DNA from: Hyphomicrobiales bacterium
Lineage (GTDB): Bacteria > Pseudomonadota > Alphaproteobacteria > Rhizobiales > Rhizobiaceae
Assembly (NCBI GenBank): GCA_900466475.1
Contig: UBMI01000010.1
Span: 310,001-374,000 of the forward strand
DNA length: 64,000 bases
Reading direction: 5' to 3'
Position 1 is the stretch's first letter; each line of letters starts with the position of its first letter. A program made the position numbers and the translations under genes. Positions 54,447 to 63,679 of this stretch are shown here, piece by piece. The notes below the pieces were generated by a model. It did no database searches and was not told where the DNA came from. It saw only the letters and a list, made by a program, of their open reading frames with translations.

Positions 54447-56939
54447 TCAGACCCGCTCCACAAATCCGTCGAGCACCCGCTTCTGGCCGGCGCGATCGAA
54501 ATCGATCGTCAGCTTGTTGCCTTCGATGCCGGATATGGAGCCGTTACCGAATTTGATGTGGAAGACGCGGTCGCCGAGGGCGAAGCGTGAGGGTTCGGTG
54601 GCTGTGGATTTCGCCACCAGTTCGCCCTCGATGGTGCGGCCGCGCGGGCCGCTTTCGCCGTAACCGATGCGCTCCACCGCATGGCCGGAGCGTGTGCCCC
54701 AGTTGTCGCGGGTGGCGTCGGTCTTGTTGGCCTGGGCGCGTTTCCAGCCCGGCGTCGAATAGGAATTGGCGAAGGGATCGGCCTTGTCGAAGCGCGATTG
54801 GCCGTAACCGCCGCCGCGGCCGTAGCCACCGTAATTCTGCTCCATCTCGGCCACTTCCACATGGGTTTCCGGCAGTTCGTCGAGGAAACGCGAGGGGATG
54901 GTCGATTGCCAGAGGCCGTGAATGCGGCGGTTGGAGACGAACCAGATGTGGCAGCGGTGCTTGGCGCGGGTGATGCCGACATAGGCGAGGCGGCGTTCTT
55001 CCTCGAGGCCGGCGCGGCCGGATTCGTCGAGGGAGCGCTGATGCGGGAAAAGGCCTTCCTCCCAGCCCGGCAGGAAGACGGTGTCGAATTCCAGACCCTT
55101 GGCCGAGTGCAGCGTCATGATGGAGACGGCGTCGAGATTTTCGTTGGTCTCGGCATCCATGACGAGGGAGACGTGCTCGAGGAAGCCGCGCATGGATTCG
55201 AAGCTGTCCATGGAGCGGATGAGTTCCTTGAGGTTTTCAAGGCGACCCGGCGCTTCGGCGCTCTTGTCGTTCTTCCACATGTCGGTATAGCCCGACTCTT
55301 CGAGGATCTGCTCGGCAAGCTCGGTATGTGGTGTGTTTTCAAGCAGTTCCTGCCAGCGGCGGAAAGATTGAATCACGTCGAAAAGGGCTTTTCGGGCCTT
55401 CGGCTTCAGCTCGTCCGTCTCGATCATGTCGGCAGCGGCGGCCAGCATCGGGATATCGCGGGCGCGGGCATAATCATGGAGGGCGCGCACGGTCGTATCG
55501 CCGAGGCCGCGCTTCGGCGTGTTGATGATGCGCTCGAAGGCGAGGTCGTCGGCCGACTGCGAGACCAGGCGGAAATAGGCCATGGCATCGCGGATCTCGA
55601 GGCGCTCGTAGAAGCGCGGGCCGCCGATGACGCGGTAGTTCAGGCCGAGGGTGACGAAGCGATCTTCGAATTCGCGCATCTGGAAGGAGGCGCGCACCAG
55701 GATCGCCATGTCGTTCAGCAGATGCTTCTTGCCGTCGGCATCGCCGCGCTGCAGGCGCTCGATTTCCTCGCCGATGGCGCGGGCCTCTTCCTCCGAGTCC
55801 CAGGAGGCGTGCACCTGCACCTTGACGTCGTCAGGATCGGAGCGATCGGTGAAGAGCGTCTTGCCGAGGCGGCCCTCATTATGAGTGATGAGATGGGCGG
55901 CGGCACCGAGGATATGGGCCGTCGAGCGGTAGTTGCGCTCCAGCTTGATGACCTTGGCGCCGGGGAAATCCTTTTCGAAGCGCAGGATATTGTCCACCTC
56001 AGCGCCACGCCAGCCATAGATCGACTGGTCGTCGTCGCCGACGCAGCAGACATTCTGTGGCTCGCCCTTGGCGCGCTGGGCGAGAAGCCGCAGCCACATG
56101 TATTGGGCGGTGTTGGTGTCCTGGTACTCGTCAACGAGGATGTAGCGGAACTTCTGGTGATATTCCTTCAAGAGGTCCGGTTGCTTGCGGAAGATCGCGA
56201 TCGGATGCATCAGGAGATCGCCGAAATCGCAGGCGTTCAGCGTCGACAGGCGGTTCTGATAGGCGAAATAGAGATCGCGGCCGCGGCCATTGGCAAAAGC
56301 GCGCGCGTCTCCCTCAGGAATATCGGCAGGGCCGAGGCCCTTGTTTTTCCAGGTATCGATCATGCCGGCGAACTGTTTGGCCGGCCAGCGCTTGTCGTCG
56401 AGGCCTTCGGCCTGGATCAGCTGCTTGATGAGGCGGACCACATCATCTGTATCGAGGATGGTGAAATCGGAGCGCAGGCCGACGAGCTCGGCATGGCGGC
56501 GCAGGAGCTTGACGCCGATCGAGTGGAAGGTACCGAGCCAGGGCATGCCTTCAACGGCGCCGCCGACGAGAAGCGCGATACGCTCCTTCATCTCGCGGGC
56601 GGCCTTGTTGGTGAAGGTCACGGCGAGGATCTGCGAGGGGAAGGCGCGGCCGGTCTGGAGAATATGGGCGATGCGGGTGGTGAGCACGCGCGTCTTGCCG
56701 GTGCCGGCGCCGGCGAGCACGAGAACAGGGCCTTCCAGCGTCTCGACTGCTTCGCGCTGTTCCGGGTTCAGGCCGGTGAGATAATCGGGGCGGCCGCCGT
56801 CGCGGGCTGCCATGGCGCGGGCGGCAATGCCGCCGCCGGCGGCGGGCGCCCTTGCTGGAGCGGCAGGCTGTTGCGGCTTGCGCGGCGCATCGCCCGGTTC
56901 CTCGTCGAAGAAGGGCATATCGTCGAAACTATTGCTCAT
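54447..56939 (-). CDS. uvrD: UvrD/PcrA-type DNA helicase
   Basis: 830 residues, superfamily 1A helicase. Walker A VLAGAGTGKTRVLTTRI, motif II LVDEYQDTN, motif III VGDDDQSIYGWRGA, motif IV LERNYRSTAHIL, motif V TLHSAKGLEFDTVFL and motif VI RLAYVGITRAKHRC are all seen. The N-terminus (residues 1-50) is a disordered Pro/Ala stretch. The C-terminal end VFHIKFGNGSISGIEGNKL is the Tudor-like domain that binds RNA polymerase in PcrA/UvrD. Roles are nucleotide-excision and mismatch repair and removal of stalled polymerase. Long antisense frames across it are rejected. Confidence 0.95.
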   Translation of the reverse strand: MSNSFDDMPFFDEEPGDAPRKPQQPAAPARAPAAGGGIAARAMAARDGGRPDYLTGLNPEQREAVETLEGPVLVLAGAGTGKTRVLTTRIAHILQTGRAFPSQILAVTFTNKAAREMKERIALLVGGAVEGMPWLGTFHSIGVKLLRRHAELVGLRSDFTILDTDDVVRLIKQLIQAEGLDDKRWPAKQFAGMIDTWKNKGLGPADIPEGDARAFANGRGRDLYFAYQNRLSTLNACDFGDLLMHPIAIFRKQPDLLKEYHQKFRYILVDEYQDTNTAQYMWLRLLAQRAKGEPQNVCCVGDDDQSIYGWRGAEVDNILRFEKDFPGAKVIKLERNYRSTAHILGAAAHLITHNEGRLGKTLFTDRSDPDDVKVQVHASWDSEEEARAIGEEIERLQRGDADGKKHLLNDMAILVRASFQMREFEDRFVTLGLNYRVIGGPRFYERLEIRDAMAYFRLVSQSADDLAFERIINTPKRGLGDTTVRALHDYARARDIPMLAAAADMIETDELKPKARKALFDVIQSFRRWQELLENTPHTELAEQILEESGYTDMWKNDKSAEAPGRLENLKELIRSMDSFESMRGFLEHVSLVMDAETNENLDAVSIMTLHSAKGLEFDTVFLPGWEEGLFPHQRSLDESGRAGLEEERRLAYVGITRAKHRCHIWFVSNRRIHGLWQSTIPSRFLDELPETHVEVAEMEQNYGGYGRGGGYGQSRFDKADPFANSYSTPGWKRAQANKTDATRDNWGTRSGHAVERIGYGESGPRGRTIEGELVAKSTATEPSRFALGDRVFHIKFGNGSISGIEGNKLTIDFDRAGQKRVLDGFVERV

Positions 56940-57111
56940 GGCGCGTAATGTAGTGATTCGGGAAGGAAAGACCAGAAAAGATGTTCTGCTTTCATTCCCA
57001 GCGGCTGCGCTATCCTCAGCAGGTTTGGTTGCCCGGTCGGGAAGCCTGCGCAGGAGTTGTGGTCCTCCTGGACCTCAACTATGGTTTCGCGCCAGCCATC
57101 GGGAGAGCCAT

Positions 57112-57381
57112 ATGCATGTCATCGCCATTCTTGCCAATCTGATCCTGCTGATCGCCGTTGTCGCGCTGATCGCGGCGAATGGTTTGCCGGACAGTGGTGA
57201 AGGCCTCGGAACCGTCCTCGCCGCCATCGTGTCTCCCGTGTTGAGCACGATCGCCTTGCTGCGCCGCAATGGATCGGTTGCTGAACTCATTTCGCTTGAG
57301 ATTCGGGCACGCAAGGCGACGCTGCGACAGCGCATTGCCGTGGCTGAGGCTGCGACCGCCGGCAGCGGCATCGGCGGCTAA
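57112..57381 (+). CDS. Small membrane protein, two helices
   Basis: ATG at 57112 with GGGAGAG just upstream; 89 residues. Helices IAILANLILLIAVVALIAANG and VLAAIVSPVLSTIALLRRN, then a short basic amphipathic tail (SLEIRARKATLRQRIAVAEAA). No family recognised. Convergent with the YoaK gene and divergent from uvrD. The frame is open far upstream but overlaps uvrD antisense, so only this part is taken. Reality of the gene is supported by the ribosome site and hydrophobic pattern. Confidence 0.55.
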   Translation: MHVIAILANLILLIAVVALIAANGLPDSGEGLGTVLAAIVSPVLSTIALLRRNGSVAELISLEIRARKATLRQRIAVAEAATAGSGIGG

Positions 57382-57390
57382 GGGCCGTTC

Positions 57391-58068
57391 TCAGGCAGCC
57401 TTCGGCCCGGCAAAGGCCAGGCAGACCGACACCAGGGCAAAGAGCGGCGGTAGCGCCAGGCACCAGATGCCGACGGTAGCAAAGAGCAGGGCGGCCAGGC
57501 CGCAGCCGAGCGCGAAAGCGGCCACTGCAATTGCCATGCGCGACAGGCGGCCTTTCACTGTCTTTGCCTGGTCTCCTGACATGCCATGGGCGAGATCGCC
57601 GAGATCGATCATGATCTGCGTCGTCGTGCCGGTCATCAGCGTGCTCGGCGGTGACGCGCCGAGATGGATGCGGTGAGCGGCGTTCTGGACCGCCATGGCG
57701 ATGACGAGCAGCATGCCGGTTGCGACCAACGGCAGGCCATCCGGATTGGTGAAGGGCGAAAGCAAGATGGCGCAGGCGCCGCCAGCGATCAGGAACAATA
57801 GCTTGATGACGAGCAGGATGCGCAAACCCTTCTCGTCACCGGCGGGTACCTTGTAGGTGAGGTAGCGCAGCAGGAGGATCGTCAGGCAGAAGACGGGCAG
57901 CGCCAGAAGCTTGGCGATGATGCCCGACGTGCCGTGGGTCAGCGCTGCACCGAGGGTGACGAAGTTGCCGGTGACATGGGCGGGAAAGAGACCTCCAAGT
58001 GCCAGGAAGCCTGCTGTATCGACATAACCACCGGTAAAGCTCAGAAGCACGGGCAGGGCTGGGCGCAT
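57391..58068 (-). CDS. YoaK/DUF1275 family membrane protein
   Basis: 225 residues, about six membrane helices. The opening LPVLLSFTGGYVDTAGFLALGGLFPAHVTGNFVTLG, split by the GYVDAxxF...THVTGN motif, is diagnostic of DUF1275. TLMTGTTTQIMIDLGDLAHG is the second motif. Function is unknown; family members are often near redox or stress genes. It lies 30 bases after the VOC gene on the same strand, so may be the last gene of the array reaching up to 63351. Confidence 0.85.
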   Translation of the reverse strand: MRPALPVLLSFTGGYVDTAGFLALGGLFPAHVTGNFVTLGAALTHGTSGIIAKLLALPVFCLTILLLRYLTYKVPAGDEKGLRILLVIKLLFLIAGGACAILLSPFTNPDGLPLVATGMLLVIAMAVQNAAHRIHLGASPPSTLMTGTTTQIMIDLGDLAHGMSGDQAKTVKGRLSRMAIAVAAFALGCGLAALLFATVGIWCLALPPLFALVSVCLAFAGPKAA

Positions 58069-58098
58069 CGGTCTTTTCCCCCTCTGTATATTCGTTCG

Positions 58099-58980
58099 TC
58101 AGTGTGCCGCGACGGCGTGGATTTCGGCAATATAGCCGCCCGGAAATTCCACCATGGCTGCTCGGCGCTCGCCGGACTGATAGGGCTCGACGAGGATTTC
58201 AGCACCGCTTTCCCTGGCTTTCTGGAGCGTCGCATCAAGATCGGCCGTCTCATAGCCGGTCATCTCGCGGCCGTAGGGGAAGGGCAGATGGCCGTCGGTG
58301 ATGAGCACGGTCATGCGGCCGAAGACGGATTCGATGCGCAAGCGGTGAAAGGTCTGATCCGGAAGGCCGATCTCGATACCCGGCGCCTTCTCTTCATCGG
58401 AAACGACCCTGCCGTGCGAGAAGGCAAGGAAGGCGTGGGTGAAAGCCGCGGCGCGATCAGCTGACACGTAGACCCGGTTTTCCGGGACTGTCGTGAAGGC
58501 CGGATAATTCGGCGCGGTCGTGTGCCAGTAAAGCTGCATGTTGACGCCGCCCGGCCACTGGATGACGGCGTCGCGGCCGATCGGGTCGGGGAAGGCTGAG
58601 ACGATCACATCGGCGCCGGCAGCCCTGGCGGCGGCTACGGCCTTGTCGAGATCGGTGACGAGGTAGCCGGTGCGTTCGCTGCCAAAGGGGTAGGGGATCG
58701 GCGTCTTGAAGCCGAAGAGCGAGACCGTACCGACCGGTGTCTGCAGGAGCTGCGACGTGGTGCTGCTTGGCGTCGGCGTCACCGTTGCCGTCACCTGCCT
58801 GGTGCTGGTGCCGCCGAAGGTGGCGAGGAAGCTCCTGGCGAAGGCGTCCACGTCGCCAGGGGCGACATAGACATGGGTCGTATCATATTGCGGGCCGACG
58901 CCTGACTGTGGCGAGGTGGCAAGGGCCGGAGCGCCGGTCAGGCCGAGAAGGGCAACAAGGGCTAACGATAGACGAAGCAT
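58099..58980 (-). CDS. Exported VOC (glyoxalase-fold) protein
   Basis: ATG at 58980 follows AAGGAG. 293 residues with a signal peptide (LSLALVALLGLTGAPALATS). Two tandem VOC modules: DTTHVYVAPGDVDAFARSFLATFGG to YWHTTAPNYP, and NRVYVSADRAAAFTHAFL to FPGGYIAEIHAVAAH, with FGSERTGYLVTDLDKAVAAAR and YGREMTGYETADLDATLQKAR as the matching internal pieces. The Glu in IAEIHA could be a metal ligand. VOC proteins bind metals or small electrophiles; export of such a protein is uncommon. Within the array, 39 bases after the alpha/beta hydrolase. Confidence 0.82.
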   Translation of the reverse strand: MLRLSLALVALLGLTGAPALATSPQSGVGPQYDTTHVYVAPGDVDAFARSFLATFGGTSTRQVTATVTPTPSSTTSQLLQTPVGTVSLFGFKTPIPYPFGSERTGYLVTDLDKAVAAARAAGADVIVSAFPDPIGRDAVIQWPGGVNMQLYWHTTAPNYPAFTTVPENRVYVSADRAAAFTHAFLAFSHGRVVSDEEKAPGIEIGLPDQTFHRLRIESVFGRMTVLITDGHLPFPYGREMTGYETADLDATLQKARESGAEILVEPYQSGERRAAMVEFPGGYIAEIHAVAAH

Positions 58981-59019
58981 GTATGTATCTCCTTCGGCCC
59001 GGCCGGCCGCTCTCATGGA

Positions 59020-59841
59020 TTACGCCTTGATGAAGGCGAGAACGTCGGCGTTGAACTTGTCGGCTTCGGTCTGGGCAAGGCCGTGCGGGGCACCCGGATA
59101 GACCTTCAGCGTGCCGTTCTTCAAAAGTTTGATGCCCTTTTCGGCGGCGGCCTTGATCGGCACGATCTGGTCGGCATCGCCGTGAATGAGCAGCGCCGGG
59201 ACGTCGATCTTCCTGAGGTCGTCGCTGTAATCGACCTCGGAGAACTCATGGATGCAGTCGTAATGGCCCTTGATGCCGCCGGCCATGCCCATCAGCCAGA
59301 AGGTTTCGCGCAGGCCCTCATTGACCTTGGCGCCGTCGCGATTGAAGCCGTAGAAGGGCATGGTCAGATCGCGGTAGAACTGCGAGCGGTCGCCGGCCGT
59401 GCCCTTGCGGATGCCGTCGAAGACTTCGATCGGCGTGCCCTCGGGATTGGCAGGGGTCTTCAGCATCAGCGGCGGCACGGCGCCAACGAGCACGACCTTG
59501 GCGACGCGGCTCGTGCCATGGCGGCCGATATAGTGGGCGACTTCGCCGCCGCCGGTGGAGTGGCCGATCATGACGAGGTTCTTCAGATCGAGCTTCTCGA
59601 TGAGCTCGGCGAGGTCATCGGCATACTGATCCATATTATTGCCGTTCCACGGCTGGGAGGAACGGCCATGGCCGCGGCGGTCATGAGCGATGACACGATA
59701 GCCCTGCTGGGCGAAATATAGCATCTGCACTTCCCAGGCATCGCCCGAGAGCGGCCAGCCATGGGAGAAGAGGATCGGCTGGCCGTTGCCCCAATCCTGA
59801 TAATAGATCGTCGTTCCATCCTTGGTGGTGATCGTCGGCAT
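59020..59841 (-). CDS. Alpha/beta hydrolase, non-heme haloperoxidase type
   Basis: ATG at 59841 with AGGACAG before it; 273 residues. [20 protein letters not shown] opens the chloroperoxidase-like subfamily. Oxyanion motif [12 protein letters not shown], nucleophile Ser in [22 protein letters not shown], acid in [13 protein letters not shown], and His in [10 protein letters not shown]. These enzymes hydrolyse esters or act as perhydrolases; halogenation is a side activity. Substrate unknown. Member of the 58-63 kb array. Confidence 0.88.
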   Translation of the reverse strand: MPTITTKDGTTIYYQDWGNGQPILFSHGWPLSGDAWEVQMLYFAQQGYRVIAHDRRGHGRSSQPWNGNNMDQYADDLAELIEKLDLKNLVMIGHSTGGGEVAHYIGRHGTSRVAKVVLVGAVPPLMLKTPANPEGTPIEVFDGIRKGTAGDRSQFYRDLTMPFYGFNRDGAKVNEGLRETFWLMGMAGGIKGHYDCIHEFSEVDYSDDLRKIDVPALLIHGDADQIVPIKAAAEKGIKLLKNGTLKVYPGAPHGLAQTEADKFNADVLAFIKA

Positions 59842-59969
59842 CGTCTCTGTCCTATGCTTGGGGTTGGGAGGTATTCGCCTGCTGGCGCGATTTTCTGCAC
59901 CGTGGTGCGTGACGCGATCAGGAAACATGTTTCAAATGGCCGTGTAAGCGATCCTTTGGTGTAGGTTGC

Positions 59970-60398
59970 CTATGCCTTTTGCCCAAGATCGAGCCAGGCG
60001 ACGAGCAGGAAGCCGCCGACGAGGCCGAGATGCTCGAAGAAGGAATTGGCGGCCATGAAGCGCTCCATTCCCACGGGCAATTCCCAGAAACGCAGGGCGA
60101 GGAAAGTAGCCATCAGCGTGAAGCCGCCGAGCGCGAGCGCGCCAAGCCAGCGCAGGAAACCGGCGAGAATCATGAGCGAGGCAGCAAGTTCCATGATGAT
60201 GACGATCACCGCAAAGACCGGTGCCGGCGACAGGCCGAAATGGGTCATTTCGCCGATAGCGCCCGGAAAATCCGTGAGCTTGTTTAGGCCGCCCTGCAGA
60301 TAGGCGGCGCAGAGACCGAGATAGGCGATGAAGCGCATCCACGTCGCCCCGAAAAGAGGGCGGGCAAGGGATGCAAGCCGGATTTCAAAGGCATGCAT
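59970..60398 (-). CDS. DoxX family membrane protein
   Basis: ATG at 60398 with GAGGATA upstream; 142 residues and four helices. FIAYLGLCAAYLQGGLNKLTDFPG is the DoxX opening, followed by VIVIIMELAASLMILAGFLRWLGALALGGF and NSFFEHLGLVGGFLLVAWL. DoxX-family proteins work in redox stress or quinone chemistry; the role is not fixed. The gene starts 10 bases after the amidohydrolase stop, so they share a transcript. Confidence 0.85.
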   Translation of the reverse strand: MHAFEIRLASLARPLFGATWMRFIAYLGLCAAYLQGGLNKLTDFPGAIGEMTHFGLSPAPVFAVIVIIMELAASLMILAGFLRWLGALALGGFTLMATFLALRFWELPVGMERFMAANSFFEHLGLVGGFLLVAWLDLGQKA

Positions 60399-60408
60399 GC
60401 ATCTATCC

Positions 60409-62295
60409 TCAAACGGCCCAGCAGGCGCAGCCGAGCGCACCCCAGAAGCTCTTGAGATCGGAGACGGGCGCCTTCGAACCCCAGGCGTCGGCGTGGGCAT
60501 GGCCATGGACATTGCAATCATTGGCGCAGCCGCAGGCGGAGATCAGGCGGCGGTGCAGCGAGTTCTTGCCGGCACCTTCGGGTTCGCCCCAGGCAGCATA
60601 TCCCCTGAAGCTGCGCACCGGCGACCAGTCGGGCATGGCCGGCGGAACCGGGTTTTCGTCGAGACTGGCGAAAGTGCCTGATCCATACACGATCTTGCCG
60701 CCGACCATGGTGAGCTCCGAGGTGAGGAAGGAGATTTCCTCTTCGGCACAGGCGAAGAAATCCTTGTCCGGCACGATGAGGTCGGCGAACTGGCCCTTTT
60801 CGATGCGGCCCTTCTTGCCTTCCTCATTGGAAAACCAGGTGACGTTTTCCGTCCACATGCGCAGGGCCGTTTCACGGTCCAGGCAATTGCGGCGGGGATA
60901 GATCGCCAAACCGCCGACGGTGCGGCCCGTGATCATCCAGGAGAGCGAGACCCAGGGATTATAGGAGGCAACGCGCGTGGCATCGGTGCCGGCCGAAACC
61001 TTCACACCCTTTTCCAGCATGCGGGCAACGGGCGGGGTGGCTTCGGCTGCGCCCACACCGTAGCGCTCGACGAAATATTCGCCCTGATAGGCCATGCGGT
61101 GTTGCACCGCGATGCCGCCGCCAAGGGCTGCGATGCGGTCGATCGACTGTTCGGAAATGGTCTCGGCATGGTCGAAGAACCAGTTGAGGCCTTCGAGCGG
61201 GATATCCTGATTGACCTTCTCGAAGACATCGAGCGCGCGGCTGATCGTCTCGTCGTAGGTGGCGTGCAGGCGCCAGGGCCAGCGGTTTTCGGCAAGCACG
61301 CGCACGACCTCTTCCAGCTCGCCTTCCATTTCCGGCGGCATATCGGGACGCGGCTGGCGGAAATCCTCGAAATCGGCGGCGGAAAAGACCAGCATTTCGC
61401 CGGCGCCGTTGTGGCGGAAATAGTCGTTGCCCTGCTTGTATTTCACCGACGCCGTCCAGTTCAGGAAATCCTCCTTCTCCGCTTTCGGCTTCTGGGTGAA
61501 GAGATTGTAGGCGAGACGGACGGTCATCTGGCCGTCATCGGCAAGTTTCTGGATGACGGCATAGTCATCGGGATAGTTCTGGAAACCGCCGCCGGCATCG
61601 ATCACGCCTGTGACGCCCAGGCGGTTCAGCTCGCGCATGAAATGGCGGGTGGAATTGACCTGATAGTCGAAGGGCAGTTTCGGCCCCTTTGATAGCGTCG
61701 AATAGAGAATGCCGGCATTGGGCTTGGCAAGCAGCAGACCGGTCGGATTACCTTGGGAATCGCGGGTGATCTCGCCGCCGGGCGGGTTCGGCGTCTCCTT
61801 GGTATAGCCGACGGCGCGCAGCGCGGCGCCATTCAGAAGGGCGCGGTCATAGAGATGCAGGATGAAGACCGGGGTATCGGGCGCGACGGCGTTGATTTCG
61901 TCGATGGTCGGCAGGCGCTTCTCAGCGAACTGATGTTCGGTGAAACCGCCGACGATTCGCACCCATTGCGGCGCAGGTGTGATGGCCACCTGGCGCTTCA
62001 GCATGTTCATCGCGTCGGCGAGCGAGCGCACGCCGTCCCAGCGCAGCTCCATGTTGAAATTCAGACCGCCTCTGACGACGTGGGTGTGATTGTCGATCAG
62101 GCCGGGGAGGACGCGCTTGCCCTTGAGATCGACGACCCTGGTTTCCGGTCCCTTGAGCGCCATGATCTCGGCGTCGTGGCCGACGGCGAGAAACCTGCCG
62201 TCCTTCACGGCAACGGCGCTGGCGGCCGGGTTGGAGCGGTCGAGCGTGGTGATCAGCCCGTGATGCAGGATGAGGTCGGCGGTCGTGTTTTCCAT
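60409..62295 (-). CDS. YtcJ-like metal-dependent amidohydrolase with Cys/His-rich tail
   Basis: 628 residues. Metal site residues: HTH in LIDNHTHVVRG, the middle HATYDETISRAL and FDHAETISEQ, and the Asp in SAGTDATRVASYNP. The family cleaves amide or carbamate-like bonds in small molecules. The last 41 residues (588-628) add CGCANDCNVHGHAHAD and a final GCACW, six Cys and three His that could bind a metal cluster; ordinary YtcJ proteins end before this. Spacing of 10 and 27 bases to its neighbours indicates an operon. Confidence 0.88.
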   Translation of the reverse strand: MENTTADLILHHGLITTLDRSNPAASAVAVKDGRFLAVGHDAEIMALKGPETRVVDLKGKRVLPGLIDNHTHVVRGGLNFNMELRWDGVRSLADAMNMLKRQVAITPAPQWVRIVGGFTEHQFAEKRLPTIDEINAVAPDTPVFILHLYDRALLNGAALRAVGYTKETPNPPGGEITRDSQGNPTGLLLAKPNAGILYSTLSKGPKLPFDYQVNSTRHFMRELNRLGVTGVIDAGGGFQNYPDDYAVIQKLADDGQMTVRLAYNLFTQKPKAEKEDFLNWTASVKYKQGNDYFRHNGAGEMLVFSAADFEDFRQPRPDMPPEMEGELEEVVRVLAENRWPWRLHATYDETISRALDVFEKVNQDIPLEGLNWFFDHAETISEQSIDRIAALGGGIAVQHRMAYQGEYFVERYGVGAAEATPPVARMLEKGVKVSAGTDATRVASYNPWVSLSWMITGRTVGGLAIYPRRNCLDRETALRMWTENVTWFSNEEGKKGRIEKGQFADLIVPDKDFFACAEEEISFLTSELTMVGGKIVYGSGTFASLDENPVPPAMPDWSPVRSFRGYAAWGEPEGAGKNSLHRRLISACGCANDCNVHGHAHADAWGSKAPVSDLKSFWGALGCACWAV

Positions 62296-62322
62296 GGTCT
62301 TCGTCCTCGAGCGCGAGCGCTA

Positions 62323-62592
62323 TCAGGCCTTGTCGGAGGGCTTGGCGTCGGAAGGCGTGCTGCCCTTGGGCATGTGGCCGAACATGTGCGGCTTGATCTG
62401 ATGCAACCACGAGACCGCTGCCGGTTCCTTGTTGATCAGCGTTTTGGCGAAAGGAATGACCTGCTCGCCGACAAGGATGCCGAGCAGGCCGACAAGGGCC
62501 ACGACCGGCGGCGCAGGCGAACGGACATTGAGAAGGCTATAGACAATGCCGACGAGCAGGCCGGCGCCGAGGGAGAGTAGATAAATTTTCAT
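62323..62592 (-). CDS. XapX domain membrane protein
   Basis: 89 residues: two helices, MKIYLLSLGAGLLVGIVYSL and PPVVALVGLLGILVGEQVIP, the XapX family pattern, then a soluble tail (LHQIKPHMFGHMP, KPSDKA). XapX is a small family of unknown function, often next to hydrolases as here. Located 27 bases before the amidohydrolase and 69 bases after the isochorismatase-like gene. Confidence 0.85.
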   Translation of the reverse strand: MKIYLLSLGAGLLVGIVYSLLNVRSPAPPVVALVGLLGILVGEQVIPFAKTLINKEPAAVSWLHQIKPHMFGHMPKGSTPSDAKPSDKA

Positions 62593-62661
62593 TTGGGGCC
62601 TCGATTCATTTCGGCATGCGGCAACGGGGAAGCGGCGATGGAGCCGCTCCCCGGAGAGAAC

Positions 62662-63351
62662 TCACCTGGCCGGGTTCGGGCCGATGCGCTTGCCATGCGC
62701 GATGCGCTCGGGCGCCTTGTGGACATGGGTATAGGCATAATCGACGCCCATGCCGTAAGCTCCGGAATGTTCCTTCACGATAGCCGTCACCGCATCATAG
62801 GTTTCGCGGCGCGCCCAGTCGCGCTGCCATTCGAGCAGCACCTGCTGCCAGGTGACGGGCACGCAGCCGGCCTGGACCATGCGGTCCATGGCGTATTTGT
62901 GGGCCTCGGCGGAGGTGCCGCCCGAAGCATCGGCGACCATATAGATCTCGTAATCGGTGTCGTGCATGCAGGAGAGCGCGAAGGTAGTGTTGCAGACTTC
63001 CGTCCAGAGGCCTGAGACGACGACCTTCTTGCGGCCGTCGGCGGCGTTCTTCGCCAGTGCGTCGCGAACGTTCTGATCGTCCCAGGAATTCATCGAAGTG
63101 CGTTCGAGGATCGTGTTTTCGGGGAAGACGGCGAGCAGCTCCGGATAGGTGTGGCCCGAGAAGGCTTCGGTCTCGACCGTGGTGATGGTGGTCGGAACCT
63201 TGAAGGTCTTGGCTGCCTTGGCGAGGCCGACGACGTTGTTCTTCAGCGCCTGGCGGTCGATGGACTGGACGCCGAAGGCCATTTGCGGCTGCTGGTCGAT
63301 GAAGATCAGCTGGCTGTTTTCCGGTGTCAGGACTTCGAGATATCTGGACAT
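62662..63351 (-). CDS. Isochorismatase-family cysteine hydrolase
   Basis: ATG at 63351 with GGGAG 8 bases ahead; 229 residues. LIFIDQQPQMAFGVQSID carries the catalytic Asp, then VPTTITTVETEAFSGHTYPE and VVVSGLWTEVCNTTFAL with the nucleophile Cys. C-terminal VHKAPERIAHGKRIGPNPAR is an extension. Such enzymes cleave amides, including hydrolases of the YcaC type. First gene of the 58-63 kb array; its promoter should lie in 63352-63679. Confidence 0.88.
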   Translation of the reverse strand: MSRYLEVLTPENSQLIFIDQQPQMAFGVQSIDRQALKNNVVGLAKAAKTFKVPTTITTVETEAFSGHTYPELLAVFPENTILERTSMNSWDDQNVRDALAKNAADGRKKVVVSGLWTEVCNTTFALSCMHDTDYEIYMVADASGGTSAEAHKYAMDRMVQAGCVPVTWQQVLLEWQRDWARRETYDAVTAIVKEHSGAYGMGVDYAYTHVHKAPERIAHGKRIGPNPAR

Positions 63352-63679
63352 TGAGCGTTCTCCCTGGTCGTGGGGCCTTGCGGCCAATAAACGGGCTGCC
63401 GGGCTGTCGCCAAAAGAGGCTGGCGGGCGTCGGTCGGCATCGCTTCCCCGCAAGGGCGAGGTTGCGAATTGACGGCGAACCTACTTGGCAAACGGCAAAT
63501 CCGATTGTCGGTTCTGACCCTCTTTTGTCGAAAATTGCTCTCGGCTGAAGAGGCTCCGCGGAAGGCCCCGAAGACGTTGAAAAATCGCTATTCGAGAAAA
63601 AATTGCGCCGTCCTGTCGGGAGAGGCCAGGCCCATGCGTCCTAGGGCCATAGTGACCAACAGCTCAAGGAGGACAGTTC
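63352..63679. other. Divergent promoter region
   Basis: 328 bp between the array and the VOC gene. AT-rich patches at 63480-63540 and 63575-63605. No regulator gene, repeat or coding sequence was found. Confidence 0.4.

Noticed and set aside
54681..56948. 755-residue open frame antisense to uvrD
   Set aside because: Same cause; all helicase motifs are on the minus strand.
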